DNA of 64,000 bases from Xenopus tropicalis (Eukaryota > Chordata > Amphibia > Anura > Pipidae): the NCBI RefSeq assembly GCF_000004195.4, contig NC_030678.2:134851047-134915046 (forward strand), in the 5' to 3' direction. Made by a program: the position numbers and the translations under genes. The notes under the pieces were generated by a model. That model saw only the letters and a program-made list of their open reading frames with translations, was not told where the DNA came from and searched no databases. This document shows, one piece after another, positions 32,115 through 43,404 of the stretch. Numbering within the stretch: the stretch's first letter is position 1; every line of letters begins with the position of its first letter.

Positions 32115-34031
32115 ATGTTGGGTTAAAAAACCCAACATACTGTTCTTCCACTTCAGCTTATTCTTCCACTTTTTGTTCTTCTTATTCTTAGCGCCCCCCC
32201 AACGTTACTCCTCCTACAGTTTTAGGGGTACAACACCCATACTCTGCACACATTTTCGCCCTATAGCGGAGCAGGTTGCTTGTGCTTTTCTAATTGATCC
32301 CACCCCCCGTCTTTTTGTGGCGCCGCTCTGAACCCCCCAGTTTTCCCATTGACTTTGACAGGGAAGATTTTCAAACTGCTGCCACTCTTACAGCTTTGAA
32401 CTACACCCCCCCAAACTTGAATAACATAATAATGCCCCCCCCAAATGAAACAGCAACATTTTTTGGATGACCCCAAAATGGGAGGGGCCAACAACAGCCA
32501 ATCAAATTTCACCCATTGACTTTTATGGGGAAATTGAAACTGCTGCCTCCCCAAACTTGAATCACATAGTCATGATTGTGATGATTGCTGGATGCCCAAA
32601 AGTGGGCGGAGCTGTGAACAGCCATTCAGATTTTACCTATTGACTTGGTGGAAATACAACCTCCTGCCATTCTCACAGTAATAACACCGGGGTCCCCAAA
32701 CTTTGCAGGGTTAAGCACCAGGTAACTGCGGTTCAAGGTTAGAAAAAGTAGGTGGAGCCACCAACAACCAATCAGATTTTACCTATTGACTTTCAGTGGG
32801 GAAATTCAACCTGCTGCTATTCTCACAGTGTTAACAACAGGGTCCCCAAACTTTTCACAGTTGGTCACCAGGGGGCTGCAGTTTTAGTTTTAAAAAGTGG
32901 GCAGAGCCAACAACAGCCAATCAGATTTCACCTATTGAATTTTATTGGTTTGGTGCCAGGGTCCCCAAACTTTGCACAGTCAGTCACTTGTTGACTTTGT
33001 ACTCAAGGTTAGAAAACGTGGGCGGGGCCGCCAAAAGCCAATCACATTTCTTTCATCGTTTTCAGTGGGGAAATTTTAACTGCTGCCATTCTCACATGTT
33101 TAATGTCAGGGTCCCCAAACTGAAAACTGGGCGGGGTCAACAACAGCCAATCAGATTTCACCTATAGACTTCATATGTTTACATTTAGACTGCTGCCATT
33201 CTTTAAATATTAATACTAAGGTCCCCAAACTTTGCAGAGCTAGTCACTAGATAACTGCAGTTCAGAGTTGGAAAAAGTGGGTGGAGCCACCAACAGCCAA
33301 TCAGATTTTAACTTGATTTTCAATGGGGAAATTCAACCTGCTGTCATTCTCACAGTATTAACACCAGGGTCACTAGGGGACTGCATTTTTAGGTTTTAAA
33401 AAGTGGGTGGAGCCACCAATAGCCAATCAGACTTCACCTATTGAATTTTTTTGGTTTAAATTTAAAATGCTGCCTTTCTCACACTATTTATGTCAGGGTT
33501 CCCAAACTTTGCTCAGTCAGTCACTGGCTGACTACATATTCAGGGTTAGAACAAGTGGGTGGAGCCACCAACAGCCAATCCATTTCCACCCATTAAATTT
33601 AATTGGTTTATATTTAAACTGATGCCATTATTTAAGTATTAATTCCGGGGTTGTTACACTTTCCAGAGTTAGTAACTGGGTATTTGCACACCCACCAACC
33701 ACCAATTACAATTTATCTATTGACTTTTATTGGTTTAAATTTAAACTGCTGCCGTTCTTCAAATATTAATCTAGGGTCCCTAAACTTTGCAGAGCTAGTC
33801 ACTGGGGAACTGCAGGTTAGAAAAAGTGGGCGGGGCCACCAACTGCCAATCAGATGTCACTCGTTGACTTTCAGTGGGGAAATTTAAATTGCTGCCATTC
33901 AGACACTATTAAAACCAGGGTCCCCAAACTTTGCACAGTTGTTTTTACTATATAACTGTGCTCCAAGGTTAGAGAAAGTGGGCGGAGCCAACAACAGATC
34001 AGATTTCACTTCACGTTTTTCAACCCAACAT
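32115..34031. repeat. Minisatellite-bearing element with ATGTTGGGTT termini
   Basis: ATGTTGGGTTAAAAAAC at 32115 is inverted at the right end as GTTTTTCAACCCAACAT (to 34031), 16 of 17 matching. Between them about 12 tandem units of 104-156 bp repeat AACAGCCAATCAGATTT, CTGCTGCCATTCTCACA, GGGTCCCCAAACTTTGCA and AGTGGGCGGAGCC. The left part has a C/T-rich tract (TTCTTCCACTT). No coding frame is convincing and no target duplication was found. Class unknown to me. Confidence 0.7.
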
Positions 34032-34032
34032 G

Positions 34033-34298
34033 CAGGCCCAGATTTGTGGAAAGGCCACAAAGGCCCGGGCCTAGGGCGGCACAAGTTTAGGGGCGGCATG
34101 CCGCCCCGCCGCAACAGAATTTTTAAATTTGGCTCCCATACGGAGCAGTCGGGACCTCTCCCCACTGCTCCGTATGGGAGTTTAAATGTGCGATTGCACA
34201 TGCGCATTGATCGCGCATGCGCACTCAGGGGGAGAGGGCGCTGCGCGATTGCACATGCGCACTCGTGGCGGGGCGCCGCGAAGTTAAATCCGGCCCTG
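34033..34298. mobile_element. hAT-like MITE with perfect 8-bp target duplication
   Basis: Termini CAGGCCCAGATTTGTGG and AAATCCGGCCCTG, flanked by CCAACATG at 34025-34032 and 34299-34306. It inserted into the right terminus of the minisatellite element. Carries GCGCATGCGCACTC near 34212. Confidence 0.88.
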
Positions 34299-34306
34299 CC
34301 AACATG

Positions 34307-35350
34307 AAGTTTGTTCTCAAACTTCCCTTTCTATTTCTGTCTTTTTGTTTCACTTATTCCCATAACTGCAAGCGTTTAAAAGATTTTTCTTTCTTGGTAT
34401 TATTGTGAATTATGTTGGAGCTTGACAGAGTGGTTTAAAGGAGACTGCAAGTTTTATATTTACTACTTTTGTTATTATTTTGACCTACTGTAATATATAT
34501 CCATTGTATTTTTGTAGGTTATGTACAATGTAATGTAGTGCATGTTCAGTGTTGCAGAATATGCTGGTGCTTTATAAATACAAGTAAATAATAATAATAA
34601 CAGACAGACTAACTACTGACAGACTGTGACAGCAGATTATTGGCTCATGTATGGGGCCCTCCGATGGGCCCTAGGGCCAAATGATCGAATTAGCCTGATA
34701 TTGCCCAACTTAAGTGGGCAAGCCCTCACCAAACGAGATGATCTTAACATGTATGGCCACCTTTAATTTTCTTGATGCTTTGTAGGCTAAGGGCTATATG
34801 ACTTACATTACAATAGATGTTAATCTAATTAGGGGCCCTGGGAATATTTGTGCTTACAGTACTTCTTAGCTTACTATCTTTCTTACTTCTAGGCACTCAA
34901 TAACTGCTATTTCATCCACATTTTTTATCTTATTTATCTATTCCATCTACTTCTGTGTCAAGAAGAGTAAGGGCAAATCTTTGTATATCAGTGGCAGGTC
35001 AGGTTCATAGTCTGTAAAAAATATATGGGCTTCAAAATAATACCTAAATTAGCAGAATAACTCACAGTGAATTCTTTGTACCTATTATACATTTTGAGTT
35101 AAGAATGCCAGACCTTTCTATGACAACTCATTTTAGCTCCTGAATAAAGATTTCATCCACTTATACAAGATCAGTGAATAATTATGCTAGTAGTTTGCAT
35201 AAGAAAACAAGGTACAATAAATGATTTATGTCTGACACACCTGACTTGATATATAATTTTATTGTTATTTTTGTCCTTTCATAATGTTCTGCTCTGGTTT
35301 ATATGGAATGCTTTTAGTATAATAAGCAGGTTGCTCTTTCACCTCTGGTC
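34307..35350. other. Intergenic sequence with small repeat pieces
   Basis: A GAAGTTTG...CAAACTTC hairpin follows the hAT duplication at 34306-34325. TGGTGCTTTATAAATAC near 34564 is an L2-type tail, and 34640-34765 is a copy of the GTATGGCCACCTTT palindromic family. No gene. Confidence 0.45.
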
Positions 35351-35433
35351 ACCCCAGAGTTTTCTTCTACAAATACATACATGAAATACATACCCCAGAG
35401 TTTTCTTCTACAAATACATACATGAAATACCAA
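35351..35433. repeat. Two-copy tandem duplication, unit about 41 bp
   Basis: ACCCCAGAGTTTTCTTCTAC through CATGAAATAC occurs twice in a row, ending exactly where CR1 similarity begins. Confidence 0.8.
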
Positions 35434-35437
35434 TGAA

Positions 35438-35866
35438 AACGTTGAATCTCTTTGGGTAGAAATTTCAGTAGGGCTGAAGGTCACAAAGAAAATGGTCATT
35501 GGTGTATGCTATAAACCACCCCGTATAGATGAGGGGGATGAGGCCCAGCTATTGTTGCAAATGGAGGAGGCTTCAAAACTGGGTCAAGTTATTATTATGG
35601 GGGACTTTAATTATCCGGACAATGACTGGAGTAATGGGGTGGCTAAGTCAGAAAAAGCTAGTAGGTTTGTAAATATGCTAAATGACAACTTTTTATTTCA
35701 GGCGGTTCAAGAACCTACTAGGAATGACTCTATTTTGGACCTGGTGATTTCTAATAATAATGAACTCATCTCTAACATTTGTGTGGGTGAGCATTTGGGG
35801 AACAGTGATCACAACATGGTCTCCTTTGAGATAATGCTGCAGAGACAGCTCTATCTAAGGGAGTAA
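35438..35866 (+). pseudogene. CR1 ORF2, endonuclease domain fragment
   Basis: Frame contains VIGVCYKPP, IIMGDFNYPD and LGNSDHNMVSFEI, the C-terminal landmarks of apurinic-type LINE endonucleases (Asp/Asn of GDFN and the SDH motif). The N-terminal half is missing. A one-base frame change near 35840 separates it from the next part. Confidence 0.85.
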
Positions 35867-36996
35867 CTAAAACGCTCAATTTTAGACGTGCAGACTTTGC
35901 CTGTATAAGGGCATCTCTGCAATGTGTGAACTGGGAAAGGCTTTTCATGGGGTTAGACACAGAAGGAAAATGGAACATCTTTAAAACATTGCTTTGCAGG
36001 TATACACAACAGTATATCCCCCTTGTAAGCAAGGAGAGGAATCGCAAAGCAAAACCTTTATGGCTGAATAAAGGTGTTAGTGTCGAGGTTGGTAAGAAAA
36101 GACGTGCTTTTAGGACATTCAAGTTAGCTGGGACAGCAGAAACTTTCATCAGGTACAAGGAAGCAAATAAAGCATGCAAAAAAGCTATCAAGCAAGCTAA
36201 AATAGAGATGGAAAGGGATATTGCAGCTAGGAGTAAAAAGAATCCAAAATTATTTTTTAATGATGTGAATAGTAAAAAAATGAAGCAAGAAGGGGTGGGA
36301 ACCTTATTATCACGGGGGGGTACGTTGGTTGATGAGAACGGGGAAAAAGCTGATATTTTGAACTCTTATTTTTCATCTGTCTATACATCTGAGGAGCCAG
36401 ATAATGAAGGCTTCCCTTTTAATATGCCCAGTTCTAGTAATTTAGCTACTGACGCATGGGTCACTCGGGAGGAAATTCAAAGGAGACTTGAACATGTAAA
36501 GGTAAACAAAGGTCCAGGGCTGGATGGGATTCATCCCAGGGTATTAAATGAGCTGAGTGCTGTGATTGCCAAACCTCTTCACTTAATTTTTCAGGATTCA
36601 TTGAGGTCTGGCATGGTGCCGAGAGACTGGCGGATTGCTAATGTGATGCCGTTATTTAAAAAGGGATCCCGTTCTCAGCCTGAAAACTATAGGTCTGTTA
36701 GTCTGACATCAGTAGTAGGAAAACTTTTGGAAGGGGTAATAAGGGATAGGGTACTTGAATACATTGCAGTTCACAATACTATTAGTTTGTGCCAGCATGG
36801 TTTTATGCGTAACAGATCTTGCCAGACTAATTTAGTTGCCTTTTATGAGGAGGTGAGTAGGAACCTCGATGCTGGAATGGCAGTTGATGTCATCTACTTG
36901 GACTTTGCTAAAGCATTTGATACAGTACCTCACAGAAGGTTAATGATCAAATTAAGGAGTATTGGCCTAGAACATAATATTTGTAATTGGATAGAG
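35867..36996 (+). pseudogene. CR1 ORF2, connector and N-terminal reverse transcriptase
   Basis: Open to the insertion point. Includes VNKGPGLDGIHPRVL, MPLFKKGSRSQPENYR and IYLDFAKAFDTVPHRRL (catalytic Asp-bearing motif A). Confidence 0.88.
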
Positions 36997-38035
36997 CAGT
37001 GCTGTCCAACTTCTACGGTGCCGAGGGCCGGAATTTCTCTAGCATACATGGTGGAGGGCCGCTAATGGAAGCCAGTTTTGACCACTCCCCTTTTTGAAAC
37101 CACACCCACTTCAAACCACACCTATTTTATCACAATGGTGGTAGCACAGCAAAATCCCAAATGCTTGGTCCTTACTGTGGGGATATCAACCATCATTCAT
37201 ATGTGAAAGAATTATGTCATATTAAGATATACCCTTAAATTCCATATGCCTCCTCCTCCCCTGTGGATAGCAGAGCAACCCCCAGTACATAATTACACAC
37301 GTTAGGGACCATTTAATGGCTATTTCCAACTGCTAACAAACTCCCATAACAAACCCCTGCCAGGTTCACCTCCCACAAGCAGCATAGGGCAAGCAGAGTA
37401 TGGCACACACAGGCAGCACTCTGCCTGTCCTATGCTGTCTGTGTGTGCCATACTCTGCCTGTCCTACCCTGCCTTTGTGTGCCATACTTTGCCTTCTCTA
37501 TGCTGCCTCTGTGTGCCATACTCTGCCTGCCCTACCCTGCCTGTGTGTGCCATACTCTGCCTGCCCTACCCTGACTGTGTGTGCCATACTCTGCCTGCCC
37601 TACCCTTCCTGTGTGTGCCATAGCCTCCCTGACCTATGCTGCCTGTGTGTGCCATACTCTACCTGCCCTATGCTGCCTGTGTGTGCCATACTCTACCTGC
37701 CCTATGCTGGCTGTATGTGCCATACTCTGCCTACAGTACCTATGTCTGAGGTGTGAAGAAGTGAACAATGGGAGTGATTACAGTCTGAGCCTGAGGTGTG
37801 AACACTGCAGGGGGTGAACAATGCAAGTATTAAAAGGTGTGAAAAACACAGGGGATTACATATTTAAACAATACAGAGGGATTACAGCCTGAATCTGAGG
37901 TTAGAACCATGCAGGGGGCCAATTAATCTCAGTACTGATACCATTTAATGCTTACTCAAAGGTAAGCCATCAAAGCAGCCAGACAGGTGGGGGCCACACA
38001 GAGGGGGGTCGCGGGCCGCCAGTTGGACAGCACTG
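36997..38035. mobile_element. hAT-like non-autonomous element with 8-bp target duplication
   Basis: Termini CAGTGCTGTCCAACTTCT and CCAGTTGGACAGCACTG, flanked by GGATAGAG at 36989-36996 and 38036-38043. 1,039 bp, no transposase. The middle is a minisatellite (37400-37740). Confidence 0.9.
37400..37740. repeat. Minisatellite, unit about 34 bp, about 10 copies
   Basis: Repeated TGTGTGTGCCATACTCTGCC / CTGCCCTACCCTGCC units inside the hAT element. All three frames stay open, so long apparent proteins rich in CVPYSACPTLP arise by chance. Confidence 0.9.
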
Positions 38036-38043
38036 GGATAGAG

Positions 38044-39007
38044 AACTGGCTGAAGGATAGAGTACAAAGATGGTAAATTGAACATTTTCTAATTGGACCA
38101 GTGTGGTTAGTGGAGTACCGCAGGGGTCAGTCCTTGGTCCTTTGCTTTTTAACTTGTTTATTAATGACCTGGAGGTGGGCATAGAGAGTACTGTTTCTAT
38201 TTTTGCTGATGACACTAAATTGTGCAAAACTATAAGTTCCATGCAGGATGCTGCCGCTTTGCAGCAAACTGGAAAATGAGGTTCAATGTTGATAAGTGCA
38301 AAGTTATGCATTTTGGTAGAAATAATATAAACGCAAACTATCTACTGAATGGTAGTGTGTTAGGGGTATCCTTAATGGAGAAGGATCTAAGGGTTTTTGT
38401 TGATAACAAGTTGTCTAATTCCAGGCAGTGTCATTCTGTGGCTACTAAAGCAAATATAGTGCTGTCTTGTATAAAAAAGGGCATTGACTCAAGGGATGAA
38501 AACATAATTTTGCCCCTTTATAGGTCCCTGGTAAGGCCTCACCTTGAGTATGCAGTGCAGTTTTGGGCTCCAGTCCTTAAGAGGGATATTAATGAGCTGG
38601 AGAAAGTGCAGAGACGTGCAACTAAACTGGTAAAGGGGATGGAAGATTTAAACTATGAGGTGAGACTGTCGAGGTTGGGGTTGTTTTCTCTGGAAAAGAG
38701 GCGCTTGCGAGGGGACATGATTACTCTGTACAAGTACATTAAAGGGGATTATAGGCAGATGGGGGATGTTCTTTTTCCCCATAAAAACAATCAACGCACC
38801 AGAGGTCACCCGTTTAGATTAGAGGAACGGAGCTTCCATTTGAAGCAGCGTAGGTGGTTTTTCACGGTGAGGGCAGTGAGGTTGTGGAATGCCCTTCCTA
38901 GAGATGTGGTAATGGCAGATTCTGTTAATGCCTTTAAGAGGGGCCTAGATGAGTTTTTGAGCAATCAGAATATCCAAGGCTATTGTGATACTGATATCTA
39001 CAGTTAG
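38044..39007 (+). pseudogene. CR1 ORF2, C-terminal reverse transcriptase
   Basis: After the hAT element the frame resumes with SGVPQGSVLGPLLFNLFIND and FADDTKL, the FADD catalytic box. It then changes frame near 38270 by a small deletion and runs on through NWKMRFNVDKCKVMHFG to DEFLSNQNIQGYCD and a stop. Confidence 0.88.
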
Positions 39008-39147
39008 TACTAGTGGTTGTGTTTATAGTTTGTGTATGTAGGTGTATAGGTTGGTGGGTGTGGGTTAGGTGTGCTGGGTTTACTTGGATGGGTTGAACTT
39101 GATGGACATTGGTCTTTTTTCAACCCTATGTAACTATGTAACTATAT

Positions 39148-39714
39148 ACATAATTCCTCAGGTTAAAAGGAAATAATGATGGTCTGCCTTAGACTAGCAG
39201 GGACCATTTCCCCACCTCCCTTAGGCTGTCAGAGCCATTCAGCCCTGCCATCACCTTGTTCCATATTGAAGTGATGTCCCTGTGTCTTCACTGTAGGGGA
39301 TACAGAACACGCAAATTACATGTGATATATATATCACATACAACACACATGCACATGATGGTTGGTGGGCTTCACTGAAAGCAGGGTATGTCTGCTAAAG
39401 TCCCCTTAAATATATAGCGGTTTATTACTGTCAGTCTATAAAATGGTATATGTCTTCAAGAAGTCTTTACTATAAATATTGCTGTCAAAGGATGTTAATG
39501 GCAGCCCTATATCATGCCAGTCCTAATGCCCATCACTGTGGTAGCTAGCTGCATTTTTATAGGAGGAAACAATGAACAGTTCAACCCCTGTCTGACCTCT
39601 CGGCTGCATTCCTGACACAACTGCTAAGGACACCCAAGGAAACCATGGGACGCTTAGTATTTCCCTTATTGCCGCTGTGCGTTTCTTCTCCTTTCTCTTA
39701 GGGCTTCCTTAGAA
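39148..39714. other. Intergenic sequence, no recognised feature
   Basis: Nothing supported except a short ATATATATCACAT palindrome near 39325. Confidence 0.45.
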
Positions 39715-39896
39715 GAGGAATGTTGCCGGTAGAAGAAACACGGAAGAAGGAAACACTCGCTACAGGTTCCCCGGGCTGGTGCGGTTTTCTCCTAACAGGG
39801 GCACCAGCCCGGGGTACAAGGTAAGTGATTAAAATCACTTGGGGGTGCCTAACATTTTGGCACCCCCAAGTGACTTAGCCTTTCCTTCTCCTTTAA
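39715..39896. mobile_element. T2-type MITE, right half (CCCCGGGCTGGTGC family)
   Basis: TGCCGGTAGAAGAAACACGG through CTTCTCCTTTAA, with TTAA at 39893-39896. The left half is missing. Confidence 0.7.
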
Positions 39897-40012
39897 ATCA
39901 TGGCAAGCCCCTCAAGGTATTCTCTGTTCTCCCTGCATATTATCTACAGACCAGGGTCAAACATCAACAAAACTGACACCTTATCTCATTTGTTTAAATC
40001 TAAACAAGCCAG

Positions 40013-40360
40013 TCTAAAAGAGGCCATACATATTTACAATTTTGATCTTTTCTGCGACCATTGGTTGCAGGAAAGATCTTTCCCACCCTCCACTGACGTT
40101 CAGAGCTAAATCTTCAGATATGGAGGTAGAAACAATAGGGATTCTACCTCCACCTGACAATTCAGCCCTAAACGCAGATTTTGCTCGGGCGCCTTTAACG
40201 GCTCCTGAGCAAAATCTTTTGTCCCGTCTGGTCAACAAGACGACCGATATCCAAAGCTTTTGCGATATCGGTCGTCTATCAATCCGCCATACACACCGAA
40301 TATCATACGAAACTAGGTTTTGTACGATAATATCGGTACGTGTATTGCCAGCTTTAAGGA
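40013..40360. mobile_element. Palindromic MITE (GGCCATACA...TGTATTGCC)
   Basis: GATATCGGTCGTC, AGGTAGAAACAATAGG and its inverse TCTACCTCC, and GTACGATAATATCGG blocks. Same family as 53315 and 60856. Confidence 0.65.
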
Positions 40361-40500
40361 ACAGGATACTATCCTTCATACCATTGCTGCAGCTTTTTTT
40401 TTTTTTTTTTTAAAGGTCAATTTTTTTTATTGTTTTGTAATACAAAAACAAAACAGAACAAAACAAGACACTGGTAGAAGTATAGTTTCCAGGTCTATAA

Positions 40501-40783
40501 GGGCTCTGGCACACGGGGAGATTAGTCGCCCGCGACAAATCTCCCTGTTCGCCGGCTACTAATCTCCCCGAATCGCCATCCCACCGGCGAAAACGTAAAC
40601 CACCGGTGGGATGGCATACGCAGTGGCGTGATTTCAGTGAAATCGCTGAAGTTTCCTCTCAAGGCAACTTCTGCGATTTCAGTGAAATCGCATCGCCGCG
40701 TATGCCATCCAATTCGGGGAGATTAGTCGCCCGCGAACAGGGAGATTTGTTGCGCCCGACTAATCTCGCGTGTGCCAGAGCCC
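40501..40783. mobile_element. Harbinger-like palindromic MITE
   Basis: GGGCTCTGGCACACGGGGAG and its inverse at the right, with TAA on both sides (40498-40500 and 40784-40786). Inner arms carry ATCCCACCGGCG and GCGATTTCAGTGAAATCG, itself a palindrome occurring twice. Confidence 0.88.
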
Positions 40784-41079
40784 TAAGATGTACATCAAAA
40801 TCATTGGAATAAGTATAGTTTGTTAAGCCAAGTTATAGCAAGTACAAAGTGGTACAGAGAAAAACAGTATTGCATAGTTACTATCCTGAGTCCAATCATA
40901 GTGACCAGATACGTTCAAATTTGTTCTGGGTACCCCTAATTACTGTAGCTTTTTGCTTACCTTCCAGCTAATTTTCCTGATTCATCTAGTTGGGTATAGT
41001 GATTGCATTTCTATAAGATGCAATTGTTTGTGGCCAATTTTCCCTGTATTGAAGTATTACAGGAGAAACATAACCTTCA

Positions 41080-41390
41080 GGGCTCTGGCACACGGGGAGA
41101 AATTTTCCTGTTCACGGGCGACTAATCTCCCCGAGTTAGCACCAGTTGCCATCCCACCGGCGAACATGTAAGTTGCCGGTGGGATGGCACACGCGGCGGT
41201 GCGATTTCGGCAAATCGCCGAAAATGCCTCGAGAGGCAACTTCAGTGATTTGCCGAAATCGCCTGCGCGGCGTGTACTATCCCACCAGCGACTTACATGT
41301 TCGCCGGTGGGATGGTAGTTCGGGGAGATTAGTCGCCCGTGACAAGGGAGATTTGTCACGGGCAACTAATCTCCCCGTGTGCCAGAGCCC
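41080..41390. mobile_element. Harbinger-like palindromic MITE
   Basis: Same termini as 40501; right flank TTA, left flank TCA (one change). Inner hairpin CCATCCCACCGGCGAACATG mirrored near 41300. Confidence 0.85.
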
Positions 41391-41592
41391 TTAGCTATCT
41401 GGTTAGAAAAGAATACACATTGTTCTGGTGGCCCACCCTGGTAAAAGATTGCATTAATTATGTTTAATTTTGTAGCCATTGTGTTGGAACAAAGACTTGC
41501 ACTTCTAAGTGCCTATAATATGCATTCTCTCTTTTATGTCACCCTTAACCCTGCTTTGATTTATATTTTTAAAAAGACTCTACTTCTCCTAA

Positions 41593-41745
41593 GGGCTCTG
41601 GTACACGGGGAGATTAGTCGCCCGCGGCAAAACTCCCTGCTCGCGGGCGACTAATCTCCCCGAGTTGCCTTCCCCCTGCCATCCCACCGGCGAACATGTA
41701 AGTCGCCGGCGGGATGGCAGACGCGGCGGGGCAATTTCGGGAAAT
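41593..41745. mobile_element. Harbinger-like MITE, left half only
   Basis: GGGCTCTGGTACACGGGGAG after TAA (41590-41592). Breaks off after the GGCAATTTCGGGAAATT block. Confidence 0.75.
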
Positions 41746-42188
41746 TCCAGGATTCAGTTTAGGATTTAGGCAAGATTTGGCCTTTTTTAGCAGGATTTAG
41801 GTGAATCCACGCTCCTGGCCGAACTGAATCCAAATCATTAAACTCATGTGACTTTTTGTCCCATAAACACAGAAATAGAAAAATTTTCACTGTGCACTTT
41901 GTTTCTTTTAGTCTTCCTTATCCTGATTTGCATATGCAAATTAGGATTCGGTTTAGTATTTACCCAAATCTTTTACCAAAATAGTGGATTCAGTGCAACT
42001 CTAACAAAAGTAAAACCAGTGCCATATATTATTCATAATTGCCTCAAAGATTAGGGGATTTTTCATTTTTCCTATTTGTCTACTTTAAATTTGTAGACAC
42101 ACAATTATTGCACATTTAGCTCACCTCACTCACTCCTCTTATTATTTATATAAGATATTTATATCTATCTGTCTGTAAAACAGGGGAC

Positions 42189-42493
42189 TTAAGGTGGCCA
42201 TACACGAACTGATTTCAGCTGTCGCTATCGGTCCTTTAGACAGCAATGACGGGCTTCCCTGCCCAACATCTGGCCTGAAATCGGGCAGATCTCGATCAGG
42301 CAGGTTTGATTTGTCTGTCAGGTTGGGACCACATCGGCTCATTTATGTGGTCCCCAAACAGACAGTGGCTATGCCTGGCATTTTAATTTGATTAGCCTGA
42401 TATTGCCCACCCATAGGTAGACATATTGGGAGAAGATCTGCCAGCTTGGCGACCTCGCCAAACTAGCAGATCTTTCAGTGTATGGCCACCTTT
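42189..42493. mobile_element. MITE with AAGGTGGCCATACACG termini
   Basis: Left TTAAGGTGGCCATACACG, right GTGTATGGCCACCTTTA. Related ends near 34750, 45410, 61190 and 61219. Confidence 0.7.
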
Positions 42494-42494
42494 A

Positions 42495-42900
42495 CAATAA
42501 ACTAACAAACAAGGGTTACAGAATAAAACAGAAGGGTTATAGGGACCTACTTGCAAGACCTTACAATCCAAAATGACGGGGAACAACTGTCACATAATGT
42601 TGTTAAAAAGAACTGATGGTTGTTTTTTTTAAGGTCTGTTGAATTCCTTAAACAAGCTTCTTTAAAGAAGTGGGTCTTAAGGGAGGGTTTAAAGGTTTTG
42701 ACAGAAGAGAGAATCTGATGTAGTGGCAGGGAATACCAGAGACATGTAGGAGCTTGAGCGAGACCTTGCCGTTGGGAATTGCAAGATGTTATAAAAAATG
42801 GTAAAAGTCAGAAGCAGAGCCCAGAGAGCATGAAGGGGTTTATATTGAGATAAGAGCTGAGATGTAGGGAGAAGTAGCATTGTTAAGGGCCCTAAATATA
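42495..42900 (-). mobile_element. L2-like LINE 3' fragment
   Basis: On the minus strand the end of an ORF2 can be read (SLPLHQILSSVKTFKP then KTHFFKEACL, with small frame breaks), followed by a tail with TTGTAAGGTCTTGCAAGTAG. Confidence 0.6.
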
Positions 42901-43404
42901 AGGTTAGGGTGAGACACCTGCATCTCTTTCCACCTAGAGATTTTTTTGACATATCTTTTATTGAGAATTCAAAAGCATATTGATTAAAATAATTAAAATC
43001 ACCTGGTGTATACAATTCAATACATTAGAGTTGAATTACATTGTTTCTTCAGTCTGATCTAGGTCCAGGCATTGACCCCACAACTTTTCCACCACAGCCT
43101 ACCACAACGATATAGTTTGTCCGCCTGCTGATTTCCATACTGGGCGATTGTTTAGTTGGCATACACGCAGAGTATGTAGAGAAGGCTATGTTGTAGCCTG
43201 CAAGGAAACAATTTCTTTGTTTAGTTATTTGTCTCATGCTTCCATACACATCTAACTAGGGTCTAGATAGAATGTAGTGTCTTAAGAAGTTATGTCGGGC
43301 AGAGGTGGGCCACACACATGCACAGTGAAACCATGGACGGAGGGGGAGTGACGTCACTGCAACACCAGTGGTAAGCAATCCCAGACTAATGGTAGGCAGA
43401 GGAG
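42901..43404. other. Intergenic sequence, unassigned
   Basis: Possible LINE tail (TCTTTTATTGAGAATTCAAA near 42953), but no coding landmark; otherwise nothing recognised. Confidence 0.35.

Larger units (their letters stand above)
35434..39147 (+). mobile_element. CR1-like LINE, 5'-truncated, split by a hAT element
   Basis: Retrotransposon with an endonuclease fragment, reverse transcriptase and 3' tail. The tail ends ATGTAACTATGTAACTATA. The hAT element at 36997-38035 cut the reverse-transcriptase gene, and the GGATAGAG repeat marks the join. Tails of the same family lie at 6371 and related CR1 pieces at 51085, 57570 and 58690. Confidence 0.9.

Noticed and set aside
32261..33887. Several open frames of 70-100 codons over the 32-34 kb array
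   Set aside because: They follow the tandem units, differ between units, and lack any recognisable domain or start context.
37400..37817. Long overlapping open frames rich in CVPYSACPTLP
   Set aside because: They are translations of a 34-bp minisatellite within a hAT element; all frames are open by periodicity.
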